Assembly (NCBI GenBank): GCA_948482865.1
Contig: CAOMHR010000082.1
Coordinates: 1 to 7,098, forward strand
Source: Christensenellaceae bacterium
GTDB taxonomy: Bacteria > Bacillota > Clostridia > Christensenellales > Borkfalkiaceae
Length of the DNA: 7,098 nucleotides
Direction of reading: 5' to 3'
The notes below the pieces were generated by a model that saw only the letters and a list, made by a program, of their open reading frames with translations, ran no database searches and was not told the DNA's origin. The translations under genes and the position numbers were made by a program. Within the stretch, counting starts at the first letter, position 1, and each line of letters opens with the position of its first letter. Below are positions 6,654 to 7,098 of the stretch, piece by piece.

Positions 6654-7098
6654 ATTCTTTTAGACGGCAGGTATGTTTCTCTTTTGCAGGAAGGTTGCGG
6701 GCGCGACGTTTTGTTTTTGCACGGCTACCTTTCCAAAAAGGAAAGTTTTTATTACCAGATTAAATTTTTATCTTCTTTTTACAGGGTTACCGCGCCCGAT
6801 TTTCCGGGTTTCGGCGCAAGCGCGCCCATAACTTCGGCGTGGTCGGTGGACGATTATTCGCTTTGGCTTGATAAGTTTATTAAAGCCGCGTATCTGAATA
6901 AGCCCGTCATAATAGCCCATTCGTTCGGAGCAAGGGTGGCGCTGAAATTTCTTTCCGAAAACCCCTGCGCAGCCGAAAAACTGATAATTACGGGCGGCGC
7001 GGGAATCGTAAAGCCGCGCGGCAAAAAATATTTGCGGCGGGTAAAAACTTACCGCTTCGTTAAAAAGATTTTTCCCGCATTTGCGGAAAAATACTTCG
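6654..7098 (+). CDS. Alpha/beta hydrolase (3' end off window)
   Basis: This frame is open from just after a TGA at 6633-6635 to the right edge and reads as the first 148 residues of an alpha/beta-fold hydrolase. The N-terminal strand pair ILLDGRYVSLLQEGCGRDVLFLHG ends in the HG oxyanion motif (residues 23-24). APDFPGFGAS (47-56) is the conserved DxPGxG segment. The nucleophile elbow is IIAHSFGARVAL, with Ser90 coded at 6921-6923. The acid and His of the triad lie beyond the window. Substrate cannot be predicted; the fold includes esterases, peptidases, dehalogenases and lyases. The start is the open question: ATT 6654 follows AAGGAG at 7 nt and restores the complete first strand, while the next usual start (TTG 6684) would delete it and has a poor ribosome site. 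It starts 1 bp after the rimI stop, so it belongs to the same transcript. Confidence 0.82.
   Translation, partial: MLLDGRYVSLLQEGCGRDVLFLHGYLSKKESFYYQIKFLSSFYRVTAPDFPGFGASAPITSAWSVDDYSLWLDKFIKAAYLNKPVIIAHSFGARVALKFLSENPCAAEKLIITGGAGIVKPRGKKYLRRVKTYRFVKKIFPAFAEKYF
6729..6750 (+). terminator. Terminator-like hairpin inside the hydrolase CDS (weak)
   Basis: CTTTCC (6729-6734), a loop of five A, GGAAAG (6740-6745) and then five T form a perfect 6-bp stem followed by a T-run, the shape of an intrinsic terminator. The stem is short with only half G-C pairs, and the whole element codes for conserved-frame residues (Leu-Ser-Lys-Lys-Glu-Ser-Phe) of the hydrolase. It may reduce read-through or be chance. 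Confidence 0.2.

Noticed and set aside
6673..6675. ATG 6673 as start of the gene after rimI
   Set aside because: It is in a different frame from the alpha/beta hydrolase and its translation is a Phe/Cys-rich stretch with a stop soon after, without family motifs.

Overview
This 7.1 kb window looks like chromosomal DNA of an uncultured, probably gut-associated member of the Clostridia (Bacillota). The inference rests on three things: a compact tsaE-tsaB-rimI block with overlapping genes, strong purine-rich Shine-Dalgarno sites before the later genes, and a giant surface-type protein of MBG-like repeats with a transglutaminase-like domain. Species cannot be named from the sequence. Every gene seen is on the plus strand.

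Region 1 (2-5215) is the 3' part of one very large reading frame, already open at the left edge (1737 residues visible). It holds one partial and thirteen complete MBG-like repeats of about 81-99 residues. A Gly-rich linker, a Tyr-rich segment and a transglutaminase-like domain (Cys 4187, His 4313, Glu at the usual Asp position 4361) follow, and then three more repeats run to the stop. No sortase motif or membrane helix is seen at the C-terminus, so any export signal or anchor must lie in the missing N-terminal part.

Region 2 (5228-6652) is the housekeeping cluster tsaE, tsaB and rimI. TsaE and TsaB serve synthesis of the universal tRNA modification t6A; RimI is a GNAT N-acetyltransferase often encoded beside them. 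tsaE/tsaB overlap by 8 bp and tsaB/rimI by 4 bp (ATGA), so translation is probably coupled. The catalytic partner TsaD is not in the window.

Region 3 (6654-7098) is the 5' part of an alpha/beta hydrolase that leaves the right edge. Its best start is an ATT codon 7 nt after an AAGGAG site lying in the end of rimI.

Only 12 bp separate the giant gene from tsaE, with no terminator visible, so all five genes may share transcription. No RNA genes, mobile elements or CRISPR arrays were found, and there is no gene-free stretch of 300 bp. The best candidates for something new are the architecture and altered triad of the repeat/transglutaminase protein, the ATT start of the hydrolase, and the close coupling of a surface-type gene to t6A genes.
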